Shown here: piece after piece, positions 25,034 to 35,282 of the stretch
Layout: every line of letters starts with the position of its first letter
Numbering within the stretch: the first letter of the stretch is position 1
Origin: Dillenia suffruticosa
Lineage: Eukaryota; Streptophyta; Magnoliopsida; Dilleniales; Dilleniaceae
Reading direction: 5' to 3'
NCBI GenBank assembly: GCA_033439265.1
Contig: JAVTVX010000009.1
Coordinates: 1,415,609 to 1,479,608, forward strand
Length of the DNA stretch: 64,000 nucleotides
Notes under the pieces: generated by a model
The model's input: only the letters and a program-made list of their open reading frames with translations
What the model was told of the DNA's origin: nothing
Database searches by the model: none
Translations under genes and position numbers: made by a program

Positions 25034-25265
25034 ACTTTCACTTGGTTCAAAACTTTTGTTGTCAGGGCACTTGTGCATCTTTATATCTGGCCTCCTCGTC
25101 AAGACCTCTCTTCCAACATGTTCTGAAAATTGATGAATCCACATTTTATATTCTCTATCTTGCATCCACTCCCCCAGGATATTTGTATTTCAAAAAAAAA
25201 AAAAAAGGTAACCACCACTCTGTTTTCCTTATACCAGGTTATGTATTAATGGCTTCTGCATTTTT

Positions 25266-25271
25266 AATAAA
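25266..25271 (+). promoter_or_regulatory. Candidate poly(A) signal of the NOI gene
   Basis: AATAAA lies 233 bases after the NOI stop codon, a plausible 3' UTR length. Plant poly(A) signals are loose, so this is tentative. Confidence 0.4.
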
Positions 25272-25419
25272 ATATTATTTAGATTATTGCCTTCATATCT
25301 GTGTTTTGCCGATATGTATCATCTTTATCATGGGGGACATATAATAAGAACTTTTTAAAGGAAAATTTTCAGGTTTTTGAGGGTGATCAGTCTGGGTATT
25401 TTTAGATGGGCATGAACAA

Positions 25420-25960
25420 GAAATTTTCAGCCTGTGAATTTTTTTGTGGCATCGGCTTGTGGGTGGTGGTCTGGCTTAAAAGGTCAGGCCCATGGCTAAC
25501 ATATTTGGGCTCGAATGGGGCTCGTCTGGGCCAAGTAGTATTGGGATTCTACATTTGGTTAGACAATTGGGTGGTCTGGCCCCTTAGAGTAGTATCCCCC
25601 GATTCACTGGCCCACTCATCAAAGTCCGAATTTTCCTGGGACGTTGGGCCTAATTCCCTGTCTAAATTTAGCATGGCTTGGTATTTTTTCGTTTTCGTAA
25701 ATAGGAGGCAGAAAGAAAAGAAACAGAAACAAAAACTCAAACAACACTGGAGATTTTGTACTTCGGGGTTTGAAGCCCCTTCCTTCAGGTCCATGATGCA
25801 CCACTAGCATCCATAAGCAGTAAATACCTTAAGGCTTCTAGGGGGCTTCTAAGCTCATGGCAGCCAGCTTCCGCCTCTTTCCCCAGCCCCGCCAACGTTG
25901 TGCTTGATTTTTTGGACACCTAACTCTTTCATTAGAGCTCTCATTTATCATATGCTTTCT
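25420..25960. repeat. GGCC-rich dispersed repeat, copy 3
   Basis: Words such as AAGGTCAGGCCCATGGCTAA, TGGGGCTCGTCTGGGCCAAG and GTCTGGCCCCTTAGAG are followed by an A-rich linker (AAAGAAACAGAAACAAAAAC) and a GGGGTTTGAAGCCCCTTCC hairpin-like word. It resembles the copies at 15415 and 19480 and is the longest of the set. Open frames across it are accidental. Confidence 0.45.
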
Positions 25961-26229
25961 AAGGATGATTAACCCCTACACCATCATTGATAGCATTGAC
26001 GAAGCTCAAGGAATCACTCTCAACATCCAAAACTCTAAAGTTTCTTCTGTGCGTCAAGAAGAGCCCTTCCTTCAGACCCCAAAACTCATCCATACTATTG
26101 TCAGTGTTGCCCATGTTTATCTAGTAGTCATGAATCTATTCTCCTTTGCTGTTTCTAAATAGCCTCCTGTGCCAGCCCTGCCACTTTTCAGATCTGCTGC
26201 GCCATCGTTTAATAACTCCTTCCTTCCTT

Positions 26230-26800
26230 CGCCTGACTTGGTATTGCAATTGGATTTCCTCGGCAATGAAATACAAATTTTTTGCCTTGAAGATTTGGAT
26301 TTCATTTGCTGTCGATTTGGATTTTTAAATTCCTTGGAATTGAATGCAAAATCTGCCTGAAGATTGGATTTTGGATTTTGACTTTCATTGGAAACGAAAT
26401 CCTATTGGATTCCATCTAAATTTCAGATTGCTTGGGAATCGGAATCAGTCTCGATTTGAAGATTTGGATTCATTTGTCCGGATTTCCATGGAAATCCAAA
26501 TTTCTGTCATGAATTTGGATTTGGGATTGAATTTTTTATTTCGTATCTCATTGGAAATGAAATCCAAATCCTGGATTTGAGGATTTGAGTTTTCGTATTT
26601 CATCAGAAATAAAATCCAGGATTTGGATTTTGGATTTTGAAATGACATCTTAATCCCAGATTTGAGAATTTAGATTTGATTTGCTCGAATTTGAATTTCT
26701 GAATTGATTTCGTACCCCGCTTTTAGTATTAGATTTGATTTTCTCACATTTGGACTTCCAATTTCAAATTTTGTAGGAAATAAATCCAAATCCTAATTTT
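26230..26800. repeat. Degenerate array of direct and inverted AAATCCAAATCC words
   Basis: Many copies of GGATTTGGATTT and its reverse complement alternate over roughly 570 bases. The clearest pair is a perfect 19-base inverted repeat: 26560-26578 (AAATCCAAATCCTGGATTT) with 26612-26630, separated by 33 bases. Direct and inverted units are mixed, so this is not a simple tandem satellite. Confidence 0.75.
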
Positions 26801-26809
26801 CAAGGACGT

Positions 26810-26960
26810 GTGCCACCCCGGTCCACATTCCCACTACTGTATGTTGGTCCACGGCCCAAATTGAGAAAGCGGCCCAACCATCAAGCCTAGGAAGGCCCCA
26901 TTTTTCAACTAGGTCTATGTCAGCGATCTCTGGGCCAGCCTATTCATGGAAGACCCAAAT
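26810..26960. repeat. GGCC-rich dispersed repeat, copy 4 (short)
   Basis: Contains TCCACGGCCCAAATTGAG, AAAGCGGCCCAACCATCAAG, CTAGGAAGGCCCC and TCTGGGCCAGCC. Its vocabulary matches the other GGCC-rich patches. The assignment is weak because the stretch is short. Confidence 0.35.
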
Positions 26961-27317
26961 ACCAATAGATAACCAGATGTAAACAAGGCTCACTTTCTGA
27001 TTGGCCGACGTACGAGACCGCCCAGCTCCAGATTCCAGACCCGTTCACCTTTCCATCGCGAGTTAACCTATTAAATGTGTGAATACAAAGTCAACGCAGG
27101 ATAATTGCACAAATAGTCCCATATACTCCATAGCTATGGTCTTAAATACTATTTACATATTGTGACTGCTTGACCTTTACGTAGACATCACCCATACCAT
27201 ATCCATAGAATGCAAAGAAGCCATCCTTTGAAAAACTCATGGCAGCTAACATGAAATGGTCTAGTTGAACAGCGGACCCTAAATGCTCTTAACTGGTAGT
27301 ATGCCAAAAAAGAATCC

Positions 27318-30300
27318 TCAGATGGGCTGCTGGATTAGAGCCTCGTTACCATTTTCATGGGCAGTCATTCCGGTCCGGTTGGTGAAAGAGCCGCTTGAGG
27401 GTGGAAGGGACTGATGCAGTCCGGACATGGCTGGACTATGATTGATTGGATGGTCAAATTTACATGCAGGTCCAAACTTGCAGAGGCCGTAGCGGCTGTA
27501 GTGCGAGCAGATGCTTTGATCCTGGAATATAGAATGACAGAAGAACACACCAGGGAAAGGTAAGTTTCAAGGAGTTCTGAACAGGTTGATTATGGCAGTT
27601 AGTTAGCACATTAGAATATTTTATAAGAAAAGAGAAAGAATACAGAAGTTAAAAATGGTTGTGAAGATAATATCTAGATTAATTTGGACAGCTAGGAGAA
27701 TTTATTCGCAAAACATGCAGGAGAAAGAAATTGGCAGCCACAACAGCAAAGCCCATCTAAAGAATAAGCTTACAGGTCTTAGCGGCAGGCCTTTATCACT
27801 CAAAACACATGGGTTTGACTGTGTGATCCGATTCTTTGGATGGTGAAACTTGCAACCAGATCGGTATTTGCAATCTCCAGTTTTTAGGAAGTAACTACAC
27901 TCAGGTTGACCAGGTCGTTCTGGAAACTCATCCACCATAATTTGCTGTTGTTGTGCATAGACCTTGGTTTCTGTCGGCTGGTTATTGATCAAGTACGTTG
28001 GAGGCGGATGCAAAGTCCCTTCGGAGGGATATACAGGAGCCTTAAGAAGCCACAAACAGACAAAACTCACTAACTGACAAAGAAATTAGATTCTACATAC
28101 AATCAAGCGCTCAATAGACTTACAAGGCATGTCTAAATTGCCAGAACTAAATAGGCAAAATGCAAAACAACAAATATAATGCATAACATATACCCCCACA
28201 AAAAGCAACAGAAATAACCAGAAGTACCTGGTATGCCAACCATTCTGGATTTGGTGGAATCCTTTGGCTTGGTGGATACATCAATGGCACATAAGAAGCA
28301 GTCTCAGAAGATGATCTTGGAGAAGACCAAGATGCCATGGTTGTCTGTGATGTGCTCTGCAATGGAGGATCAGATCCCCCCACTGGATCTGGATGATTGA
28401 ACTTACAGCTTGTTCCATACTTGCAGGAGCCAGTACGCATGTAGTAAGGACACTCTTTTTCCCCCTGAACAAAACCATTTCATATACATTAGAGGACCTC
28501 TGCACACAAAGCTCACTATGCTGACTAATTAAATGAATCACTCCTGTTTATACTGCTAGTTGCCTAAAGTACCATTTACTAATCTACACAGGCACATGTA
28601 CGTAAGATGCAATTATAAATACATAAAGATGCATGTGTGTTTCAAGCATTTTAAGGTAGAGATTTTCATACAATGAGCATTAAAATTCTTTTTATCGGAC
28701 AATCCATCGAAGCTTTCCTAGCAGATGTTCAAACACAGAACTGCATACTTGTATCCGATGTCATAAACCTACAAAAGAAGACACACCAAACTATGTCCGT
28801 GCCTTCACAAATCAAAGAGCTATTATCGCCATAGTCGAACATGGCGCTTGTGTTCATGTCCAAGAAGCATGGTTTGTAATTTGTCAGCATTAGGTGGACA
28901 GGCCAATTTTGGTTGGTGCTCAACTCTTCCATCCAACGAGACCAAGAAATTCAGTTTGATTGTTGTGACTCAGAAAACCAATGACAGCTGATGCATTTGA
29001 TATCATTGGTGGCAGTCAGTTTCAGTTAAAAAGGTCGCCCTCCAAAATCCCTATAAAGTCTCATTGTCAACTAAAAAATTAAGAACGACCAGAAAATTCC
29101 CACAAAAAGTGTGTTTTGCACCCCGGGGGGGGGGGGGGAGAGAGTAAAATGTCATCGCTGTTTTGAAGTCTGGTGGCACAATCTAGAGTATTATAAATTG
29201 AAGAGGATGCAAAGTTAATGGCAGCATCATACATGGATCTCATCACCAAAGAAGCACTAGGAGTAATGGATGCACAGTGCTTGGAATGCAAAAGAACAAG
29301 TTGCAATAGGCAGATAAGACTGGTAGTTAGAAAATAACGAGATGAAGATTTTGCATGCATGGGAAGAGAAGAGTGCAGGGAAATTGTGAAGATAGAGTGA
29401 GAGGGATGACAGTTGCGGGAACATGAGAAAACAAAGTCATAGCAGTGTGTAAGAGTTCACAATTTTCCTTCCCCCCCCCCCAAAAAAAATATAATGAGCT
29501 GACCAGAATCGACAGAGTATCAACCTCCGAAAATGCACTATCTAGTCTGTCAATCAGCTTTCAGAGGGACAAGAAGTTTTCAAACCAAGTCAACCAGCTG
29601 AACTCAATTTTCCAAATGTATAAACTGATGGACCATCTTCTGCCAGAAAACTTCCATTTACTGATCAGGTTAACTTCATGTGGCCAGTTTTGGCAGTTTT
29701 CCTGCCAAACTGTCCAGCCTATTCAGGCACACTCCTTCAAACCATGAAAATGACAATAAATAAACCACAAAAAGTTTTGCAACAGAAAAGGACACAAACA
29801 TGATAATTTATCATGCCGTAGAAAAGGGGGGAAGATTGCTGACCAAATAACAGTTAGAAAGTAAGAAGAGAACACAGAAGAACAATACCAAGCGAATAGG
29901 CAAGCCAAGGAAGTTAAACTCTAGAATTGAAACTGCAGGGGATTTTGCTCTTGAGTGATTGTATCTGCACGCTTTTCCAAACTTACAGCCACCAGTCCTC
30001 AGATAATACTGGGAAAAAGAAAATCAAATTCATCAATTTCTGGTAGTGGAGACTTTCCTTTGTGTTAGTATGCTTAATGGGCAGGGTCACCAGTTGATTT
30101 GAAAAATGACATCAAACCATATTTTCACAAAGTTGCACATATTCATCAACTTAGCACAGCATGAATGCAATTTTGATTCATGAAAAGAAAGCACGAGACA
30201 GAACATCAAAAAAGGAAAATTTAATGTATGTTTTTTGATGCAATTTCTGATAATATATTGCTTATGTACTTTCTTAGCAAGCCATAGATATTCACAATGT

Positions 30301-33300
30301 ATGTCAGTATCCCATCACCTAATCTCTAGTTAAAGTTCAGTGGCAAGTGATCTAACTACTTTGATGTAAAATCAATTATTCCGCTCTAGCTCATTACTCA
30401 CATCAACAAGAAGGCACTTCTACTAATTGCTTTCGGAATAAAGAGAAAGTTTTTTGAAATACCAACCTCGATTGTGGAAGTTCATTGAACTGCAAGACTA
30501 ATACCATCCTATACAAAACCAGTCCCAAAAATCTAGAACTGAAAAACTGAGAAAACTGAAAATCAGACTGAGACAATTAACAGCTGGCAACAAGTAGTAT
30601 CTTCATCCCCATACATAACAGCGCAAAAAGGTTTCACAGCTTCATAGCTAAAATTAGTTCAATCACTGCTTTACAATTACAAAGTTGTTCATCCTCTCTC
30701 TCGTTAAAATTCAGTAACATGTGCGTAGCTACAGATCAACTAAGCTAACTCTCCATTGTAAAGGAAAGGTATGGATTACAAGCACAAAGAGAAACAGACC
30801 AATACCATCTCCTAGTGCAGTGGTGGACCCTCAGTAGGGCCAGAGAGGCCCATGCCTCCCCCTCCCTTAAATCTTGAAAAATTTTAACATGTACAACAGA
30901 AATACCTTTTATGAGCATTTATTAATTCTTTTAGCAACAATTCCTAACTGCCTTTAATCCTTTTTCCAGCGATAAATTAAAATAGGTTCCTTTTTTGAAG
31001 AAATATTCCATTTGGCCCCTCAAAATGGAAAGAAAAATGCCACCAATTGTTTTCTTAGGCAAAATTAGCTCGAAAGAACAAAAAGAATAGTGTGGCCATT
31101 AATAAAAGACATTTTTCTATCTATCTATAGTGTGGTCATTGATTGTTTTCTTGAGTTCAACTTAATATACTTTATGGATGTTCAATATCTTCAAGTATTT
31201 CGCTAGAATTAGTCACTTTAGTTTTAGTTTTATTCACATAAACCTAAGCATATAATTTAGATTTTGCTTCAATCAATTAAAATTACAAAAATACTAGTTA
31301 AAAAAAAATCATGTTTGGACTTGGCCCATCCAAGATCAAGTGTTGAGTCTGCCCAAGTACTTGTGGGAAACAGGATTCAGTTTGCAACTATTATAATGGA
31401 TTCAATGAAAATTAAACATAAAGGCACACAAGACATTAGACACCATAATGTTGTTGAAGAAATTAAATTCACATACATTTATATAGAGGAATATGTATGT
31501 GAATGGGTTGATTGCTATGCTATGTGTACATCCAGTCTATAACAAAAAACTCATACTTCTTTATGTGCCAACAAATGCACAAAACACAAGGCAGTAGACA
31601 CTGACATATCACAAATAGACACATCTATCAATAAATAAGTTTCACTGTAGACATATATCTAGGGTGTCTGAATAGTACTTTCACAGTGCTAATTAGAGCA
31701 GAAAATTAAAAAAAATGAAAACCTTGCATTCTGGCTGCCCTGTCCTTTCTGGAAGTTCTTCTCTTTCTTTCACCCTCTCTGTAACACCCTTTATACAGAA
31801 TTTCAGAAAACAACCAAGCAAACAGTCAATATGTGCATTTTAATTTCGAATTCATCTAATCCAACCAGAGAATGAAACTACCATTAGAATATACAACCCA
31901 CTAAAATGCACATATCAACACATACGTCTATAGGCATGCATAGAACGTAAACACTGGCAGATTACAGATGAATCATAACAATCAGCAAAAGAACATCTCC
32001 AATATCAATAGACAATGTTATTCAATAGTACAGAGAAAAGTTCACAATCTCGTTTCCCTTCAAAGTAATGACAAACCCTTAGAATATACAAGCCCATAAA
32101 CTGTTCACCTAAAACACATGCATAGCAGATAAACACATTATCAAATCAATGAAAATTAATCAAAAGAATCAACAACAAAAACAACATTTCTTGTACCAAC
32201 TGACAACACAATTCCATCAATGCAAAATTGACAACCAATGATCACATAATTTCAACAAAAAAGTCAAAAAGAACACAAACTGATCACAGATATTCATGCA
32301 TTTTCCAAAACACAATTGGTGATGAAAGCCATATTACACCATGCATGTGTACCCATTTACAAGAAAAACACATAAACACAATGACGAATCACTGAAAAAT
32401 CAAAAGAATCTACAATAAAACATAATCATCAGTCCCAATTCTCAATGCTATTCAATCAACACCGAATTAACAAAAAATATTCAGATCATGCCAAAACACA
32501 AAATCAAAACTAGATAAACTAACGAAAAATAAATGCACAGTACATAAACAATAAAGCCAGATTAGAGGTACATAAAAAGAAGCCAGGGGTGAAGGGAGGT
32601 GGGGGGCAGGGGGCAGCTGAATCCCCCCTTCCAGTGTGGAAATTTTAAGGAAAAAATTTGTATATGATTTCAAAAATTATAACCCCAAATGTTGTTTAGG
32701 CCCCTAAAAATTACAACCCCAAAATAAAAGTTATAATTTAGAATGTATGTTATATTTAGGCCCCAATATGACTTTCTAGCTTAGCCCCTGAAAGAATCAA
32801 CAATTGAACAACTTCTACGATGTCAATTAATAGTGCTATGCTATTCAAACAACACAAAGTTCAGAAACAACAGTAACCCTAAATTAACATATCTATATAG
32901 ATGCGTAGCGGTGAATAAAAAAATCAACAACAAAACAACTTGTACAATGTAAATAACAATGCAATACGATAAAAACAAATTTGACAAACAATTTATCAAA
33001 CAACACCCAAGTTTACAAACAAGATACATAGCATTTCGAGAAATGTAATGGTGATCGGAACCCTAAATTAACACATCTATATAGGTGCATAGTGGTGAAT
33101 GAATAGAATCAACAACAAAACAACTAGAATCAACAACAAAATAACTTGTATGATGTAAGTAGCAATGCAATTCAATCAACACAAAATCAACAAACAATTA
33201 TCAAATCAGGAATTATACCTGAATCTTCTTCCTGATTGGATGATTAAACTTGCAACTCAATCCGAATTTACAGGTTCCAGTCCGAAGATAATACGAACAA

Positions 33301-33704
33301 TCCTCCGCATCAGGCCTTATTGGATAGTTAAAACTCCCTATCTTCTCTCCTTCCTCTCCAAAATTCTCTTCTCCATTCTTATCCCCATCCGCATCCTCAT
33401 CACCTTCGTTCGCTTCCTCACTTCTCATTTCATTCCTATCATCATTATCATCACCAACATCACTCCTCTTCGTCTCATTTTCGTCCTTCTTCTCATCCAA
33501 AGCTAGGTTCTGAACCGCATCGCGAACTTCGTTATCAAGATTGTCGCGATCCGATTGTGATGAATGAAACCCTAGGTTCTGAGTTTCGTCTCCAGGATTC
33601 GTTGCTGGTTTGCGTTCTTCATTAGTCTCCACTGTTGTGATACTTGTTTTTGTGATGTTTCTCTGGACAAGCATTGTTGTGATGTTTGTGATGTTTTTCC
33701 ACAT
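27318..33704 (-). CDS. Zinc finger protein with five CCCH domains, 459 residues
   Basis: Probable nucleic-acid-binding protein related to Arabidopsis C3H43/C3H67 (ZFN-like). Exons in transcript order: 33704-33219, 31788-31723, 30008-29889, 28464-28228, 28040-27774, 27521-27318. All are phase 0 with GT donors and AG acceptors. The five fingers follow C-x8-C-x5-C-x3-H: residues 136-155, 183-202, 229-248, 351-370 and 397-416. Finger 2 is split by the exon 2/3 junction. Residues 40-130 are an acidic, Asp/Glu/Asn-rich low-complexity region ([18 protein letters not shown]). Between fingers 3 and 4 is a Ser/Pro-rich linker with [16 protein letters not shown], a segment I know from the family. The start at 33704 (MWKN) gives the longest frame; an in-frame Met 10 codons later is possible. 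Exon 2 uses the AAAG acceptor before GGTGTT, because the later ACAG acceptor would hit a stop. Target RNA or DNA is unknown. Confidence 0.92.
30009..31722 (-). other. CCCH gene intron 2
   Basis: This 1.7-kb intron is A-rich on the plus strand (T-rich in the sense of the gene). Near 30815-30900 it carries a fragment of a dispersed repeat (GTGGTGGACCCTCAGTAGGG, then GCCTCCCCCTCCCTT and an AAATTTTAAC tail) that also occurs at 32577 and 44735. The rest shows no feature. Confidence 0.55.
32577..32790. repeat. Dispersed repeat with GGGGGCAGGGGGC head, copy A
   Basis: A G-rich head (GGTGGGGGGCAGGGGGCAGC) is followed by GGAAATTTTAAGGAAAAAAT, AAAATTATAACCCCAAATGT and TAGGCCCCAATATGAC. It closely resembles 44735-44905 in the REF6 intron (ATGAAATTTTAAGGAAAAAA, then AAAATTATAACCCCAAAATG), so both are copies of one element. 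Confidence 0.65.
32875..33190. repeat. Tandem duplication, period about 184 bp
   Basis: AACCCTAAATTAACATATCT at 32875 recurs as AACCCTAAATTAACACATCT at 33059. Both are followed by matching TATATAG-TGC-TAG-GGTGAAT and AATCAACAACAAAACAACT blocks. The second copy carries a short extra repeat of the AATCAACAACAAAA block. Confidence 0.75.
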
Positions 33705-33708
33705 TTCA

Positions 33709-33717
33709 AAACCCTAA
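33709..33717 (+). promoter_or_regulatory. Telobox-like motif in CCCH gene 5' region
   Basis: AAACCCTAA on the plus strand (TTAGGGTTT in gene orientation) ends about 5 bases before the start codon at 33704. Teloboxes are common near plant transcription starts and bind TRB-type proteins. Activity here is inferred from sequence and position only. Confidence 0.5.
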
Positions 33718-34349
33718 TTTGTCGCAGAATCGCTCGAGAAGAAGAGCAAAATGTTTGTTCAGTGAGAGTAGATAGAGACGGGGGCAGAAGAAAACGAACG
33801 CGTGAGTTACTTTTCTGTTATTTCGTACGTAACACATTTTTCAGAAAGGAAATACGGTACGACGAACGTATTATTTTACCTTTTTACCCCTAGCTATGGC
33901 CTATAGGTACTCATGCTACTTGGCATCATAGTTTTTTTGTGTTTTTCTCGAGAATAATGAAGTTTACATGATAATTTATTTTAAAATAATTTTAAAATTT
34001 TTATTTAAAATATATTTTAATTTTTATTTAAAATATATTTTAATTTTTATTTTTCACAAATAATAAATTTTATACGATAATTTATTTAATATATTTAAAA
34101 TTATTCAAATTTAAAAGATTCTAAATTTTTATTTATATTAATTGTAAGTAAATTTTAAGTTATTTAATTATTAATTAATTTATTTACATTGCATAAACCA
34201 ATTATAAAATTTTAAATTCAATAACAATCATGCTTCTTGCATTCATTATTGTGTGAATACCCATTAACTATGGTATTTTTTAGTAAATTTAAATTATAAT
34301 TTAACTTAAATATTACTAAATTTATTTAATTAAAAAAAGGTTTAAGGTA

Positions 34350-34396
34350 GATCGGATAATATAATTTTTTTAAAAAAAAAATTATATTATCCGATC
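34350..34396. repeat. Perfect 22-bp inverted repeat with 3-base loop
   Basis: The left arm (34350-34371, GATCGGATAATATAATT then TTTTT) is fully complementary to the right arm (34375-34396, AAAAA then AATTATATTATCCGATC), with AAA between. It lies about 650 bases upstream of the CCCH start codon and about 890 bases downstream of the REF6 stop. It may be a tiny fold-back transposon relic. Confidence 0.85.
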
Positions 34397-34554
34397 ATGC
34401 TAATATCATAGATATTTAATTTAAACCATAATAATTCACATGAAATTTCCTAAAGTATGCATATATTGAATTTTTTTTTAACTTTTTCTATGTGAAACGG
34501 TGGAGTGAGATACATTTCTTTCGAATATATAATATCAGGGTTTCCATTGATTAT

Positions 34555-34558
<4 letters not shown>

Positions 34559-34589
<31 letters not shown>
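34559..34589. repeat. (TA)n microsatellite
   Basis: An uninterrupted run of about 15 TA units in the AT-rich spacer. Confidence 0.9.
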
Positions 34590-34592
<3 letters not shown>

Positions 34593-35282
34593 GATATTTA
34601 ATTTAAACCATAATCGCATATCAAACTAATGACCTAACTTTATCACCAAACTAATAATTGGTCCAATTTCAATCTAAAGATGACCTTGCAAATCAAAAGA
34701 ATAGCGCTGTTGTCACTACTAGGTTACCACCTGCAGCAAGATCATGCTTGCAGTGAAGATATATTGAACATCATATTTCACCCATTTGATCCTTTTCTCC
34801 AAAAGCAGTGAATGTACCTAAACCCAACAAGGAAACAGATTAGTGCAGGCATATGGAGCATTACTGAACATGGTGGAATAGAATGACAAGAAGAGAAATC
34901 TCTGACATTGACGATTGTGCACTCCCTGAGATACATATACTTCTTAGCACAATGACTTGACTAATCACTTGTGCAGCAGCACGGAAGGAAAAGAAAGTCT
35001 GGTTCTGCTGTTTTCCAACAATCTGTTGCGAAAGGGTACTTTAAGCACTAAGAACATCCAACAATAGGACAGGACAAAAGGGCTGATATGACATGAACAA
35101 GTTTATGGATCAAAAACAATTGGAATTAACAAATGGGCCCAATGAAGACCCGGGACAAGAACAGATTGAATTGTTAATCAGAAGAAAAATTACAGTTGGG
35201 AGCCCTAGAACTAAGTTTGAAGCTAGCCCCTACCTCTGTCAATGGAACAAATGGTTTGATCGGCCATGTTAAACTACAACCC

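Larger units (their letters stand above)
25034..27317. other. Spacer between NOI and CCCH genes (tail-to-tail)
   Basis: This holds the NOI 3' UTR, then repetitive DNA: a GGCC-rich element (25420-25960), an AAATCCAAATCC-type degenerate array (26230-26800) and a further GGCC-rich patch (26810-26960). From 26960 to 27317 is presumably the 3' flank and UTR of the minus-strand CCCH gene. No gene was recognised. Confidence 0.65.
31789..33218 (-). other. CCCH gene intron 1, built largely of degenerate repeats
   Basis: Phrases such as AATCAACAACAAAACAACTT, AACACATCTATATAGGTGCA and CAATGCAATTCAATCAAC recur in diverging form at about 31920, 32130, 32400, 32880 and 33060. This suggests an old tandem amplification, interrupted by the repeat at 32577-32790. 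The best pair is annotated separately. Confidence 0.6.
33705..35282. other. Spacer between CCCH gene 5' end and REF6 3' end
   Basis: The first 150 bases are CCCH promoter and 5' UTR. From about 33950 to 34660 the DNA is very AT-rich and contains a strong hairpin (34350-34396) and a (TA)n tract (34559-34589). From about 34700 to 35282 is the probable REF6 3' UTR and flank. No gene is seen. Confidence 0.65.

Noticed and set aside
25406-25810. Overlapping open frames of 60-130 codons on both strands
   Set aside because: They lie in a GGCC-rich dispersed repeat and match no known protein. Open frames on both strands reflect composition.
26117-26648. Open frames with Lys-Ser/Trp-Ile-rich repeats
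   Set aside because: They come from the AAATCCAAATCC array and are not protein coding.
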